Part shown: one piece after another, positions 20,901 to 31,563 of the stretch
Layout: each line of letters starts with the position of its first letter
Numbering within the stretch: the stretch's first letter is position 1
Assembly (NCBI GenBank): GCA_036971475.1
Contig: JBAIZL010000003.1
Coordinates: 83,054,595-83,118,594, forward strand
Direction: 5' to 3'
From: Prosapia bicincta
Lineage: Eukaryota > Arthropoda > Insecta > Hemiptera > Cercopidae
Length of the DNA stretch: 64,000 bases
The notes under the pieces: model-generated
Databases searched by the model: none
Told to the model about the DNA's origin: nothing
What the model saw: the letters and a program-made list of their open reading frames with translations, nothing else
Translations under genes and position numbers: made by a program

Positions 20901-21405
20901 AATTACATCATTCTTATTTTGTATAATTTTGGTAAAGGTATGAACTTCCACCTAACGGATTGTATCTACTAAAACGAATTATAATTCCATCAATTTTATC
21001 CAAAGACCAACCACTTCCTTTACCCAAATATTCCGACTCTTCGGTACATAATTTTCTAAATAAAACATCTAAAATATCTTAAAAATCTGAATCTTCGGAA
21101 ACACTAGTATTTTTTGTTTTAAAATAACGCAATTGCTTTTCTTGGGTTAAAAATTTTACATAAGAAGCTTCTACAAGTATATTAAATTTTAACATATTGT
21201 AAGTGGATAATAAATCTACAATTAGTCGTATCATTTTTTGTTTAGTACGTCTCAACAACAAACACACATCTCTAACAGTTGACGTATTTTCTAAGTAAAA
21301 TGTTTTTAATCTGCCTCTAAAGGCGTGATTCCTTTCTAAAAATTCATCATCGTTTTCGATATCATCATCACTATTAACATCCATTTGTTCAACGGAGCTT
21401 TCGTC
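17984..21405 (-). pseudogene. Polinton PolB (protein-primed family B DNA polymerase), full-length but broken, right copy
   Basis: Runs on the minus strand from ATG near 21405 to about 17984. Order: acidic N-terminus, finger-like CLTHYSG region, exonuclease Exo I (YADFECLL), palm motif A (AYIDATNLYGWSM, about 19160-19115), motif B (KFVINAMFGKTIEN, about 18755-18710), motif C (LLYMDKDSLFY, about 18460-18425) and the C-terminal tail NGINTLAHGHF. Motif C keeps both Asp but has Lys where Thr is usual. Lesions: an in-frame TAA shared with the left copy, a frameshift shared with the left copy (about 20395), an in-frame TGA at 19596-19598 in place of a Trp codon, and frameshifts near 19390, 18865, 18610 and 18200. 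This gene would replicate the element from a terminal protein. Confidence 0.88.
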
Positions 21406-21568
21406 CATTATTATAATTTGTTTTAAAAAAGAAGCACTATTTAGTTCACTGAAATAATAAAACAATTTTCTATAAATTTCAAAACGTACATTTTTTTATT
21501 TTTTTTTAAATCTCATCTACAACACATATATAATTATTAGTATTTAACTACATTCAAAAACCTAAAAA

Positions 21569-21826
21569 CTAATTAAAAAAATTGTTTTTATCAGTTGAAA
21601 TAACATCATGAGTAACATTTTTTATTTTACTTACTCTATCAGCAACATTGCGTATTATTTTATTTGATAATTTTGAAAGATCAACATTAGAATTATTAAC
21701 AACAAAATAAGCCCTTTTGCTAACTTGTGTCCAATACTGCTTTTCACTTATACATTTTTTCAAATCCTTACAATCCGTAATTTCTATTTTTATTAAATGT
21801 GATCCCACCTCACCAGGAGTGATCAT
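21569..21826 (-). CDS. small unknown protein, right copy with intact start
   Basis: 85 residues, start MITPGEVGSHLIKIE. The ATG overlaps the stop of the preceding ORF (ATGA), a coupling arrangement. It is the duplicate of 10942-11181, differing at several residues, and retains the ATG that the left copy has lost. Family not recognised. Confidence 0.55.
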   Translation of the reverse strand: MITPGEVGSHLIKIEITDCKDLKKCISEKQYWTQVSKRAYFVVNNSNVDLSKLSNKIIRNVADRVSKIKNVTHDVISTDKNNFFN

Positions 21827-21829
21827 TCT

Positions 21830-21965
21830 TCTTTTTTATTATCTTTAATAATCTGAACAGTTTGTTTAATAACAGCAGACGCTGATGTTTTAGTCACATT
21901 AAAATATTTATCTAAATCATCATCATCATCATCATCAGATGATGATGATGAATTATTTACAATTC
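21830..21965 (-). pseudogene. 3' fragment of the Asp-rich unknown gene
   Basis: This is the inverted duplicate of about 10757-10927 (serine/aspartate tract and lysine-rich tail). The gene's first two thirds are missing. The break lies at AAACGAATACATAG, next to 82-bp repeats, marking the deletion that removed the right end of Polinton 1. Confidence 0.85.
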
Positions 21966-21984
21966 ATTAGAACTATGTATTCGT

Positions 21985-22790
21985 TTGATGTTCATTCTAT
22001 GCGTCTAGACGTACCTAGATTTACGGATTTCCATCAGCCTGCAGTGTTTTTACAGAACGATATTGTTGGATGTGCATTCTATGCGTCTGGACGTACCTAG
22101 ATTTACGGATTGAAATCAGCCTGCAGTGTTTTTACAGGGAAACGTCTTGTTACTTTTAAAGCTGTGTCATTTGTTGCAGATATTCATACTGGCTTCTGTG
22201 TTCCGATTCCAAAAGTGCTCTTCAGGCTCTTCAGAATGTTCTTCGTGAAACCTTTACTTGGATATATTTTGGTACACAAACTTCAATTGGGGGTGTTGGT
22301 GTGTTATTGGTCATTGCAGAATACCCCAAAACACAAAAGCGGATGAAGCGCCAAAGATTGCTACTAGTATGGTACCAACTACACAACGAGTTATGGCATC
22401 TGATTAAGTGTGTTTCACAAAACATTTATTACTCGCTGCTTGGAATGACGAATTGCAATGTGTGAATCACAATAAGCTGAGGAAAATAAGGATACCGTCC
22501 GTCCATGGAGGCATTCAGTTCGTTTAAAACGTAAGAAGGAAGTGGTGGCTACCTGCCTTCGCGTCGGCCACTCTTCTCTAACTCATGGATACGTGATGTG
22601 TAGCAAGGCTCTGCCATTATGTCAGCTCTGTGAAGATTCCATCACAATCAGTCATATACTGGTCGGTTGTGGTGGTTTGAAGCATGTTCGTGACAGTTTT
22701 AACTGAAAAAGTAATTTAAAAGTGGTGTTGAGGACGATACCTCTCACAGTGTTATCGTTTTTTGCGCAACCTACATATATTATTTAACAT
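21985..22790 (+). pseudogene. 3' half of the non-LTR RNase H region, original right flank of Polinton 1
   Basis: Starts with about 1.8 units of the 82-bp repeat (21985-22140). It continues through DSKSALQAL-like sequence (about 22205-22235), HCRIPQNTKADEAPK (about 22310-22350), RHSSLTHGYV and LCQLCEDSITISHILVGC (about 22615-22675). The reading frame changes several times. Together with 2930-3797 on the same strand it makes up one retrotransposon RNase H region, which supports the reading that Polinton 1 inserted into it. Confidence 0.85.
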
Positions 22791-24558
22791 TATAATATTA
22801 AATCCATATTTATTAACTATAGTATATCCGTGTAGTCGTATGTATGTTTGTTTGTTTGTTTGTGTGTGTGTGTGTGTGTGTATTTATTTATTGTTAAATA
22901 GCTATTTTTAATTCATTATTGTTATTTTTAAGGGTCGAGCTTTCTTGTTGTAGATTTATTACTGTTATTAATTTATTGTTATATTATTGGTTATTGTTGT
23001 TACTAATTTTTGTTATGTTTTGCTTTGAATATTTTATTATTATTTGTTTTTCAACAGGAAAAAAATTAAAAGATCTTTTTCTTACTCGTTAACGTTTATA
23101 TATCTCTAATACCCGATAATTCGATCAGTTAGTCGTTAGGTTCGTTAGGCGAAATCGACTAGACGAGGGGTGTATAACCTTTTTGAAATGGTGGGCTGTA
23201 TGAGATTCGTGCACACTAGAAAGCATGTGACAATCACGGACATCAGTTCATTAGCCTGTCCAGAGTCGCCACTTCACGGGAAATTCCAACCACGGCCTCC
23301 GTCTCGGAGCAACAAACCACTCTGCGCACCACACGAGCTTTGAGTTCAGGATGAGCAGGTGTATCATGGAAACCACTCTTGGAAAGCCGTGTTCGCATTA
23401 TGACGGGTACAGCGTTTAATCAAGAGTTTAGGAAGAAAGAAGGTGGATCGATCACCTGGCGCTGTGTTAAGGAAGGTCCAAACGATGGCGTGGAATTTTA
23501 AAGAATAAGGAAGCTGCCTTACTAAATGTTACAGAATATATATGTGGACCTCCAGACGAGGCACGTGTCAACGTACGTAAGAAACTTCTTCAAGGGAGAA
23601 ACTTTTACCGTCAGAGGAGCATGTCGCAGGAAAACCAAAAGGAGGTGAACAATTGTGACGAAGTGATCTTGGAAGATGAATTATTTAAGATGGTCTACGG
23701 AAGAAGTTTCCATTTTGAAGAGAATAAGGAAGGTGGAAGAACAATTACTTTGTGCGGGGAAAAAGGCAAACAAATCTTACAATTTCTTTATGGACGGTAC
23801 TTTTAAAAGTGTTAGTAACCAATTCTCTCAAAGCTACACGTACGATGAGGATTACGGCAGTACTAACGGAGAAGCAAACATATTTCCTGCGGTATTTCGA
23901 CTTTTACCTGACAAAAAGAAGGCTACATATCTACATATGTTTTTTGAAATTATCAAAGCTGTGCCAGAATGGACTCCTAAGACAATGACTGTAGATTTTG
24001 AAACTGCTGCATTATCTGCCTTCAACAAAGTGTTTACCTTAACGGAAATATAAGCCGGTTTTTTACATGAAAAAATGTAAATGACAGGAATATAAAGGAA
24101 ATGAAGAACTTCGCCTCCATATTCGTATGTGCCCATCTTAGGATTTCCTAAAACCAGAAGTATCAGATGGTTGGTTGGTGATACAATCGCAGACTCGTAA
24201 TAACTTAAAACTATATGACTTTTTTTCACTACTTCGTCAACACTTGGCTTAATAATGAAGAATTCCAATTCACACGTGAAATTGTCACAAAAGACGTCAT
24301 CGCACGACTAACGCTCTCTAAGAATGGCACAACGTACTTGGAAGATCAAACCCGAAGCTTAGAGACGTGCTAGTCTGCCAGCCGAGTGCTAAACTCTCAT
24401 GTATATAAGAACTGAATTGAATCTTCCAGGAATGAGGAGAAAACCCAAATACCAAAAGCTGGACTATGTAATTGGAGAAATTGTTAGAAATATGGAAAGA
24501 GCGTCGACATCAGATTATGTTTGTAGGCGTTGTCGTACATGCACATGCTTGAATAAAT
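21990..24558 (+). repeat. outer arm of the inverted duplication (pairs with 4414-7149)
   Basis: Host-derived flank of Polinton 1 present in two inverted copies. The match ends at CTTGAATAAAT (24558), and no target duplication is seen at the outer limits. It therefore looks like a replication or repair product rather than a transposon end. Confidence 0.92.
22791..23150. repeat. AT-rich 3' region with (TG)n microsatellite
   Basis: Contains TTTG repeats and (TG)n at about 22848-22881, then AT-rich sequence without a gene. The left copy of this region (5810-6240) has a longer (CA)n tract, so the microsatellite length differs between the two arms. Confidence 0.8.
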
Positions 24559-24590
24559 GTAAGCATTGTGTATACAAAGTTGTGGCGTAA
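23150..24590 (+). pseudogene. MULE-like transposase relic, possibly with FLYWCH-type N-terminus
   Basis: In 23676-24053, NFFMDGTFKSVSN, then IFPAVFRLLPDKKKATYLHMF and MTVDFETAALSAFNKVF, are the catalytic-domain phrases of MULE-type transposases (first Asp in DGTFK, second in VDFE). Upstream, around 23430-23470, a frame reading GSITWRCVKEGPND resembles the WxC part of a FLYWCH finger, which often precedes this domain. The region after 24053 is frameshifted, with phrases such as FVNTWLNNEEF. No intact gene remains. The paired relic is at 4414-5800. Confidence 0.78.
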
Positions 24591-25630
24591 TAAAAATAAA
24601 TAAGTTGCAAATATTTACTATGACGAAGCTTGTTGGCTGATTTTAAACACGCCTAAATAACTGTAACTGTGCAGGGGTTTGGCCGTCCAACACTGTGATG
24701 GGAATCAGTTTTTAAATAATAACAATAAAAACCTTTTACAAGTAACCATAATGGAAATGACTACATTTAACTACATATTTGCTCATTTTTCTCGAGCTGG
24801 GCCGCAGGACTAAATTTACCGAGTTTAACAATTGGAAAGGTTTTATATAGCTGTGCTTAAATTTACAAAAAATATATCCTACATTTTATATTCTATTATA
24901 TGTAAATGCTATACATACACAGCCATTTTGTAATACCGTATGCGCCAAAATAAACAGTAGTGAAACTGAATCAGCTGTAGTTGCCCTCCTGGATCAGCTC
25001 TAGTTGCCTCCTGAATCAGCTGTAGTTTCCTCCTGGATCAGCTGTGCCAACCTTTGGTTGTTGCCGCGTATTCGTGATGACGTATTTCATTTGAGGTTAG
25101 TTTTTGAACCGGTGCCCTTTGAAGTGATGCTAACTGCAATACAGGTAACTTTTATCGTTGAGCATTATGATCGCTCATTTGGAATTGGAAGTGCGGGTAC
25201 CAAGTTTGTCATACACTGTATTACTTTTTCAGGAATAATTTCACAAAACTCCCAATAACGCTGTGATTATTAATGTTATTGAAAAATTTCGAAGATGAGG
25301 TAGTATTTTGACACAGAGGAATGGATTTTAAGGTCACTTAAGTACAGTCTGTACAAATGAAAAGCACGGGAAATGCTGCAGCAAGTGTTACAGTCACCGA
25401 AAAGAAGCCTGAACCGAACATCTTTGAAACGTGATCCAAGCAATACGTTGTTGTGAAGAATGTTCAAAAATATTGATGGTTTTTCCTACAAGATACAAAC
25501 TGCACAACCTTTGAATTGTATAAACAAAACAGACAGAATTCAATACTGTGCTTCGATATTAGTAATGTGCTATTGAAAACCTGAGTTTCTGAGTAACGTA
25601 TGTCTTTCGAATGAGTGTTATGTGCACCTT
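24591..25630. other. no gene; short tandem repeat at 24970-25050
   Basis: AT-rich DNA without a supported gene. A unit of about 27 bp containing TCCTGGATCAGCTGTAGTT occurs about three times around 24970-25050. An 84-codon ORF overlapping it has no recognisable motif. Confidence 0.5.
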
Positions 25631-25639
25631 ATTGGTTTA

Positions 25640-26170
25640 TAAAACAAGCAGACAACGAGTTTTCACGGATTTGAACGTCCTGACAATGTTGTACATAAGC
25701 CACAGCATAGTAGGCGTGTAACTATTTAGAGCACTGTCAGGCAAAGGCATAATTGGTCCACACTTTGTTGAAGACAGGTATGGAAATCCTCTTACTGCAA
25801 ATCGGGACCGATATAGAGCCATTCTTGGTCTTTCTCTGCTCAGGAGATTTTGTTGTGCCCGAAACATGCCTTTTCGTTCACAATAGGTCCAGCAAAACGG
25901 CGCAACTAGTCACACTGCCATACATAATATTGCTTTACTTCAAGAAATTTTTGGCAACCACTTCATCTCCCTTAGAACAAACTCTCTTTTACCCAGCCTA
26001 CGCCTCCGATCTTACACCACCTGATACCCACGTCTGGGGAATGTTGGAGAATATTTTCCGTGATGACCCACCAACTACCATCGTCCAACTACAGAGAAAA
26101 ATAACCATGTGTATAACAAGCATGAAACAACCCCTCTTCACCAAAATGATGCAAAACCTTTAAGAACGGT
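25640..26170 (+). pseudogene. Tc1/mariner-like transposase relic (C-terminal half)
   Basis: A + strand frame near 25747-25860 reads GIIGPHFVEDRYGNPLT, followed in other frames by YASDLTPPDTHVWGMLE (about 25998-26045) and PPTTIVQLQRKI. The SPDLTPxDxxxWG phrase is the third catalytic region of mariner/Tc1-like DDE/D transposases, and the preceding phrase is typical of the same family in insects. At least two frameshifts. No terminal repeats were identified. Confidence 0.65.
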
Positions 26171-26179
26171 ACGAGTGTT

Positions 26180-28055
26180 GCCTCAAATTGAACGGAGGCG
26201 ATATAGAGCATGTTTAGCTATGTTTACTTGTATGTGTTTGCAAGACTATGTAAATAAAATAAAATGAAGTAAATTAAAATCTAACAACTGTTTCAGTACT
26301 GTTTGGCGCAACTGTATATATTAGCATAGAGTGATGTAACAATGTATCCAGATGTCAATAACTCCCTTTATAATGTTGATATAGTTTCAGGATTACACAC
26401 ATGAAACAATTTTAACCTTATAATTCTTTTAAAGGTAAAATGAAAATTGAAAAATGTTTATTTTAGTGGGAAATTTGGCTTCGTTTTTTTTGATGATTTT
26501 TCAGTTTTGCATTTGGTCGATTTAAATGCTTATGGTTACTATTTTCATAGTTGATTCCAAGTGACTGTCAGATAAACGCGTGCAAGCATTAGATTTGATA
26601 GTCTTTACTAACGACAAAGCTCACAGATAAAAAAAGTACCTCCCAACGAACACGAATTTTAAAAAAATGCTTCTCGCAACTAACCCTTTTCTAGAGTTTT
26701 TGTAGTTTCCTTAGTTTTTGTAGAAACCAATTAATGAAACTTCATACAATTTTGATTTCAACTGAATCATGTGCTGCAGATCAAAAAGTTCCATTTGAAT
26801 ATTGTCTGTGCATTCATACAACCAACGCTAAAAGCCGATGAAAAGATTTCAAACAACTTTTCAAATTTATTAATGTCTTGAAATCTGATTTAAAATTCTG
26901 CCTTCAAACGTTTTATTTCATTGCTATATTTCGAGAAATCTATAGTGTTATCAGTTGGATTCATTTCAAAAAGCGATGGGAAGTTAGACAGAAATCCTTT
27001 TTGTATTTTGGCCCCACGCTGACAACTTCTTTCAAACGCTCTGACGAGTCTCAGACGAGTATTAAGTTGTCTTTGCCTTGAAGCTTGTTGTTAAAGTCGT
27101 CCGTTGCATCATTGCAAGATATCGACATAAAATTCTAAATTCAAGAGCAACATATTAGAGTGGTCTGCAGGCTGCAAAAAGCAAGTCGGGGGCCGCAAGT
27201 TGTGGACACCGGGACTAGACTTTCGATTTGCACAACTGCGAATTCCTCGCTTTTTATAATGTGGCAATACCACGACTATTCGGCCGTGAATGTAGGCCAT
27301 GATCAATGCTCATTTTTTAGTCTTGGTTTAGTCGCTCGACACAAACTTCGGAAATTCCACCGTGCACAATGACGTAGGACGGGAATAGAAAACTATCCAG
27401 TAAACACTAATTGTAACCGACCTTTGTCTCCTACGTTTGGTGCAGGAAGTCAGTTTCCTTCAACAGTTAGAGATGCTAATTATGTTAAGATGGTTTATTT
27501 ATTTTATATATGTTAAAAAAATGCGTCTTTTAAATCAATGAAAAAAGAATTGGTTATTTAAAATTATTTGTTAAATAACACTTTATAATTCTTGAAGTTA
27601 TGAGTTATTACGTATTGGGGGTTATATTTTGCTAATTAATTCAATTGGAAAGCATTTTTATCGATTTGAATTATGAACTAAAGATTGAACTACAAACATT
27701 TTCCTCTACTTACTTTTCACATGCTTCCAATCTACAATAACTAATTGCCATAACTAGTAGAGCGTAAAAAGAATTGTGCCTCTAATTTCTAGGTTAAACG
27801 GTTAAATACATATTATACTTACTTTCTTAGGCCTATAGAGTGCGAAGAAAATCCTGGCAGACCAGGAAATCACAGACTGGCATTCGGCGAAATTACACTA
27901 TAAGGTAGGAAATACATGCAGGTGTTTGGTGAGCATCCAGGTTCAGTATGGACATAGAGTGTGATTTACTGCAAAGATGCTACAAAGTGTTTCTACCTTA
28001 TCAAATGCATCTTTCATGATTTATCCCGAGGTTTTGCTGACAACGGTTTTTTCCT
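26180..28055. other. no gene recognised
   Basis: AT-rich sequence with only short, motif-free ORFs (longest about 67-70 codons). I see no repeats, splice-flanked exons or transposon signatures that I can name. Confidence 0.5.
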
Positions 28056-28059
28056 TGTC

Positions 28060-30150
28060 CGGATTTTATACAGGGGAAAGAGGTAGTGGAGGGGTAAAAA
28101 GGTACAGTGGCAAGGGCAAAGAGGTACAGTATAAGGGAACTGGAATAATGTGGCAGGGGCAAAGAGGTACAGTATAAGGGAACTGGGATAAAGTAGCAGG
28201 GGCAAAGGTGAACAACTGCGGGGGTTATTGGATAAAGAGAAGGGGCAAAGAGGTACAGTGGTAGAAGCAAAGAGGTACAGTATAAGAGAACTGGGATATT
28301 GTGGCAGGGACACTGTGATAAAGTGCAGGGCCAAAGGGCTATAGTGGCAAGAACACTTGCATACGTGTCAGGGGCAAAGAAGTACAGTAGCAGGGATACT
28401 GAAATAAAGTAGCAGAGGCAAAGAAGTACAAAGGAAGGAGTAGTTGGATAAAGTGGCAGGGGCAAAGGAGTACACGGTCAAGTGCACTGGGATAAGTGTC
28501 AGGGTCCAAAGAGTACAGTGGCAGGGATACTGAAATAAAGTGGCAGAGGCAATAAGGTACAGTGGAAGGAGTAGTTGGATAAAGTGGCAGGAGCAAAGGC
28601 AGACACTGGCAAGGGCACTGGGATAAGTGTCAGGGACAAAGGATTATAGTGGAAGGAGTACTGCAATATAGTGACAGAGGTACAGTGGAAGGAGTAGTTG
28701 GATAAAGTAGCAGGGAAAAGGGTTATAGTAACAGTGGCACTGGGATACAGTTACAGGGGCAAAGGCAGACACTGTCAAGGACGCTGGGATAAGTGTCAGG
28801 GGCAAAGGAGTATAGTGGCAGGAGTAGTGCAATATAGTGACAGAGGTACAGTGGAAGGAGTAGTTGGATAAAGTGACAGGAGCAAAGGCAGACACTGGCA
28901 AGGGCACTGGGATAAGTGTCAGGGGCAAAGGAGTATAGTGGCAGGAGTACTGCAATATAATGGCAGAGGTACAGTGGAAGGAGTAGTTGGATAAAGTGAC
29001 AGGAGCAAAGGCAGACACTGGCAAGGGCACTGGGATGTGTCAGGGGCAAAGGAGTATAGTGGCAGGAGTACTGCAATATAGTGACAGAGGTACAGTGGAA
29101 GGAGTAGTTGGATAAAGTAGCAGGGAAAAGGGGTATAGTAACAGCGGCACTGAGATACAGTTACAGGGGCAAAGGCAGACTCTGGCAAGGACACTGGGAT
29201 AAGTGTCAGGGGCAAAGGAGTATAGTGGCGGGAGTACAGCAATATAGTGACAGAGGTACGGTGGAAGGAGTAGTTGGATAAAGTGACAGGAGCAAAGGCA
29301 GACACTGGCAAGGACACTGGGATAAGTGTAAGGGGCAAAGGAGTATAGTGGCAGGAGTACTGCAATATAGTGACAGAGGTATAGTGGAAGGAGTAGTTGG
29401 ATAAAGTAGCAGGGCAAAGGGATATAGTAACAGTGGCACTGGGATACAGTTACAGGGGCAAAGGCAGACTCTGGCAAGGACACTGGGATAAGTGTCAGGG
29501 GCAAAGGAGTATAGTGGCAGGAGTACAGCAATATAGTGACAGAGGTACGGTGGAAGGAGTAGTTGGATAAAGTGACAGGAGCAAAGGCAGACACTGGCAA
29601 GGGCACTGGGATAAGTGTAAGGGGCAAAGGAGTATAGTGGCAGGAGTACTGCAATATAGTGACAGAGGTACAGTGGAAGGAGTAGTTGGATAAAGTAGCA
29701 GGGCAAAGGGATATAGTAACAGTGGCACTGGGATACAGTTACAGGGGCAAATGAAGACACTGGCAAGGGCACTGGGATAAGTGTCAGGGGCAAAGGAGTA
29801 TAGTGGCAGGAGTACTGCAATATAGTGACAGAGGTACAGTGGAAGGAGTAGTTGGATAAAGTGACAGGAGCAAAGGCAGATACTGGCAAGGACACTGGGA
29901 TAAGTGTCAGGGGCAAAGGAGTATAGTGGTAGGAGTAGTGCAATATAGTGACAGAGGTACAGTGGAAGGAGTAGTTGGATAAAGTGACAGGAGCAAAGGC
30001 AGACACTGGCAAGGGCACTGGGATAAGTGTCAGGGGCAAAGGAGTATAGTGGCAGGAGTACTGCAATATAGTGACAGCGGTACAGTGGAAGGAGTAGTTG
30101 TATAAAGTGACAGGAGCAAAGGCAGACACTGGCAAAAGCACTGGGATTTT
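28060..30150. repeat. purine-rich minisatellite, higher-order unit 123 bp
   Basis: Built from short GGGGCAAAGG, GTACAGTGG and AGTAGTTGGATAAAGT blocks. From about 28640 to 30150 these are organised into a 123-bp unit repeated about twelve times. Because 123 is divisible by three, the minus strand stays open for up to 325 codons (30183-29206), with a 41-residue periodic product. Several frames are open at once and the peptide is low-complexity, so I do not call a gene. Confidence 0.93.
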
Positions 30151-30159
30151 TAATGCAAT

Positions 30160-30500
30160 GAAGGAAACGTAATTTCTTTTCAAGTATTTAGAGATTATAC
30201 AGAAATTGTATTGAAATTAACATAACGTCTGTGGTTAGAACAGATGTTTTATTCAAAGTACATTCAGCAATGTTACCTTTCGGGCGATGGGAATAGGCGA
30301 TGATTGAAACCATGTTTGGTTTTACTCCTTTGGAAAAGACTTTGTATTGGTAAAGATGGTTGATTAATAGTGTAAATAGTGTATTTATCAGTTTATTTCA
30401 GTAGATTATATTCAACAAGAACAAAAATATGCTTCAGAGTTAAAATAATACTTGTTTATAAGTATAATGCCATATAAACAGTGTAGCTACTTACTATGGT
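30160..30500. other. no gene seen
   Basis: AT-rich spacer between the minisatellite and the non-LTR relic. No repeats or coding signatures. Confidence 0.5.
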
Positions 30501-30505
30501 TACGC

Positions 30506-31445
30506 TCACCCTTGGCGTTGAACCATGTTGCACTGAGGAATAGAGACGGGCTTCCTTAAAGTCAGGACTGTCGTAATCATGGGCCAGGTCAGGTCTATGC
30601 AAACTAGGTGTTTGATATGAATGACTTTAACACCACGCAGCTGACACTCCGGGTTCAGGAGCACTCTGATGCGATGGAGGGGCGTAGCAAGGTAGTCATG
30701 ATCCGTTTTCATTCTAAATGCTGCAACGCTAACAGCTCGGGGCAAGTTATGGTCGATTGGTCCCCCCGTGACAAGACTTTACTAAAGACGGGACTAGCGT
30801 AATCATGGGACCGGTCATGGCCTTGCAAAATAGGTGTTTGATAATAATGACTTCAACACCACACAGCTGACACTCCGAGTTCAGGAGCACTCTGATGCGA
30901 TGGAGGGGCGTAGCAAGGTAGCCATGATCCATCTTCATTCTGAATGCTGCAACGCTAACAGCTCGGGGAAGTTATGGTCGATTGGACCCCCAGTGACAAG
31001 GCTTTCTCTTCATTTTCCTACTAAGTGTTCCCTTAATCGAACGTGGTTCCTGTTTTAGGTGGATAGTTTTATTAGAGACCTGGAACACTGTAGTGAACTC
31101 CAATGCTCGGCCTGAGTGAGGATTGTTCCCTGCTTGGCTAGCTGATCAGCTTTATCTTCAACTTATACATTTGTTTACAAGGCTCGGGATCCACTAGAAA
31201 ATAAGTACCCACTCGGCATTTATGAGTGCATTCAGTCTTCTTCTACAGTCTATGTTTCTACTATAACCAATCTATGAGTTCCCAGAGGTTCAGGGTGGTG
31301 GTCTTAGAGTCAACACGGATAATGGCCTTAGCCGGAGCAGACAGATTCTTGAGCTCTATTCCTGCAGCATGTTTGGGATCTACCTCACCGTCGTAAATGC
31401 TAAGGTGGCCCCGACAGCTGGAAAATCAATGGACTTAAAAAGTGT
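30506..31445 (-). pseudogene. non-LTR retrotransposon relic, RNase H and tail, with 3' end duplicated in tandem
   Basis: On the minus strand, around 31420-31130, IYDGEVDPKHAAGIELKN, IRVDSKT and a degraded KADQLAKQGT-like phrase mark an RNase H domain. Toward lower coordinates, HDYLATPLHRIRVLLNPECQL plus a degraded Cys/His knuckle is the C-terminal tail of R1/Jockey-like elements. The tail occurs twice, about 224 bp apart (30745-30560 and 30960-30790). All frames are broken. Polinton 2 inserted about 110 bp beyond this relic. Confidence 0.65.
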
Positions 31446-31557
31446 ATTCAGAAGCTTTCAAATGAAAATTAGTACTGTTGATTTATTATTCGTTATAATT
31501 TGATTTTCTTGAATGCGTGTGGTTCTTAACATCTTCCATCGAAAACAGGTTTTGTGT

Positions 31558-31563
31558 CACAAC
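31558..31563. repeat. left target-site duplication of Polinton 2, CACAAC
   Basis: CACAAC stands immediately before AGTAGTTAATAAGG. The identical hexamer follows the right terminus at 45017-45022. Confidence 0.93.

Larger units (their letters stand above)
3800..21965. mobile_element. Polinton 1 (Maverick/adintovirus-like), rearranged and decayed
   Basis: The element is identified by its gene set: integrase, protein-primed PolB, A32-like ATPase, penton-like and double-jelly-roll capsid proteins, plus dUTPase, metalloproteinase and BIR genes. Its left terminus AGTAGTATAGGG follows a 6-bp target duplication inside an 82-bp repeat. Within it, 4414-13104 is an inverted copy of its own right end and of the right flanking DNA. 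The authentic right end at 19605-21965 has since lost its outer part. Without the inverted insertion and with the deletion restored, the length would be about 13 kb, a normal Polinton size. Every multi-domain gene carries frameshifts or stops, so this is an endogenous relic. Confidence 0.85.
19605..21965 (-). repeat. inner arm of the inverted duplication (pairs with 10757-13104)
   Basis: Sequence on the complement matches 10757-13104 nearly base for base, with scattered substitutions and small indels (roughly 97-98% by eye). At the inner end the copies part at GATTTA. At the outer end they part at AAACGAATACATAG, where this copy joins 82-bp repeat DNA. Confidence 0.93.

Noticed and set aside
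23852..24268. 138-codon minus-strand ORF over the MULE relic, also seen at 4836-5120 on the + strand
   Set aside because: Antisense of the DGTFK...VDFE transposase domain; present twice only because the block is duplicated.
29206..30183. 325-codon minus-strand ORF
   Set aside because: Lies entirely in a 123-bp tandem repeat. Several frames are open at once and the product is low-complexity; no gene signature.
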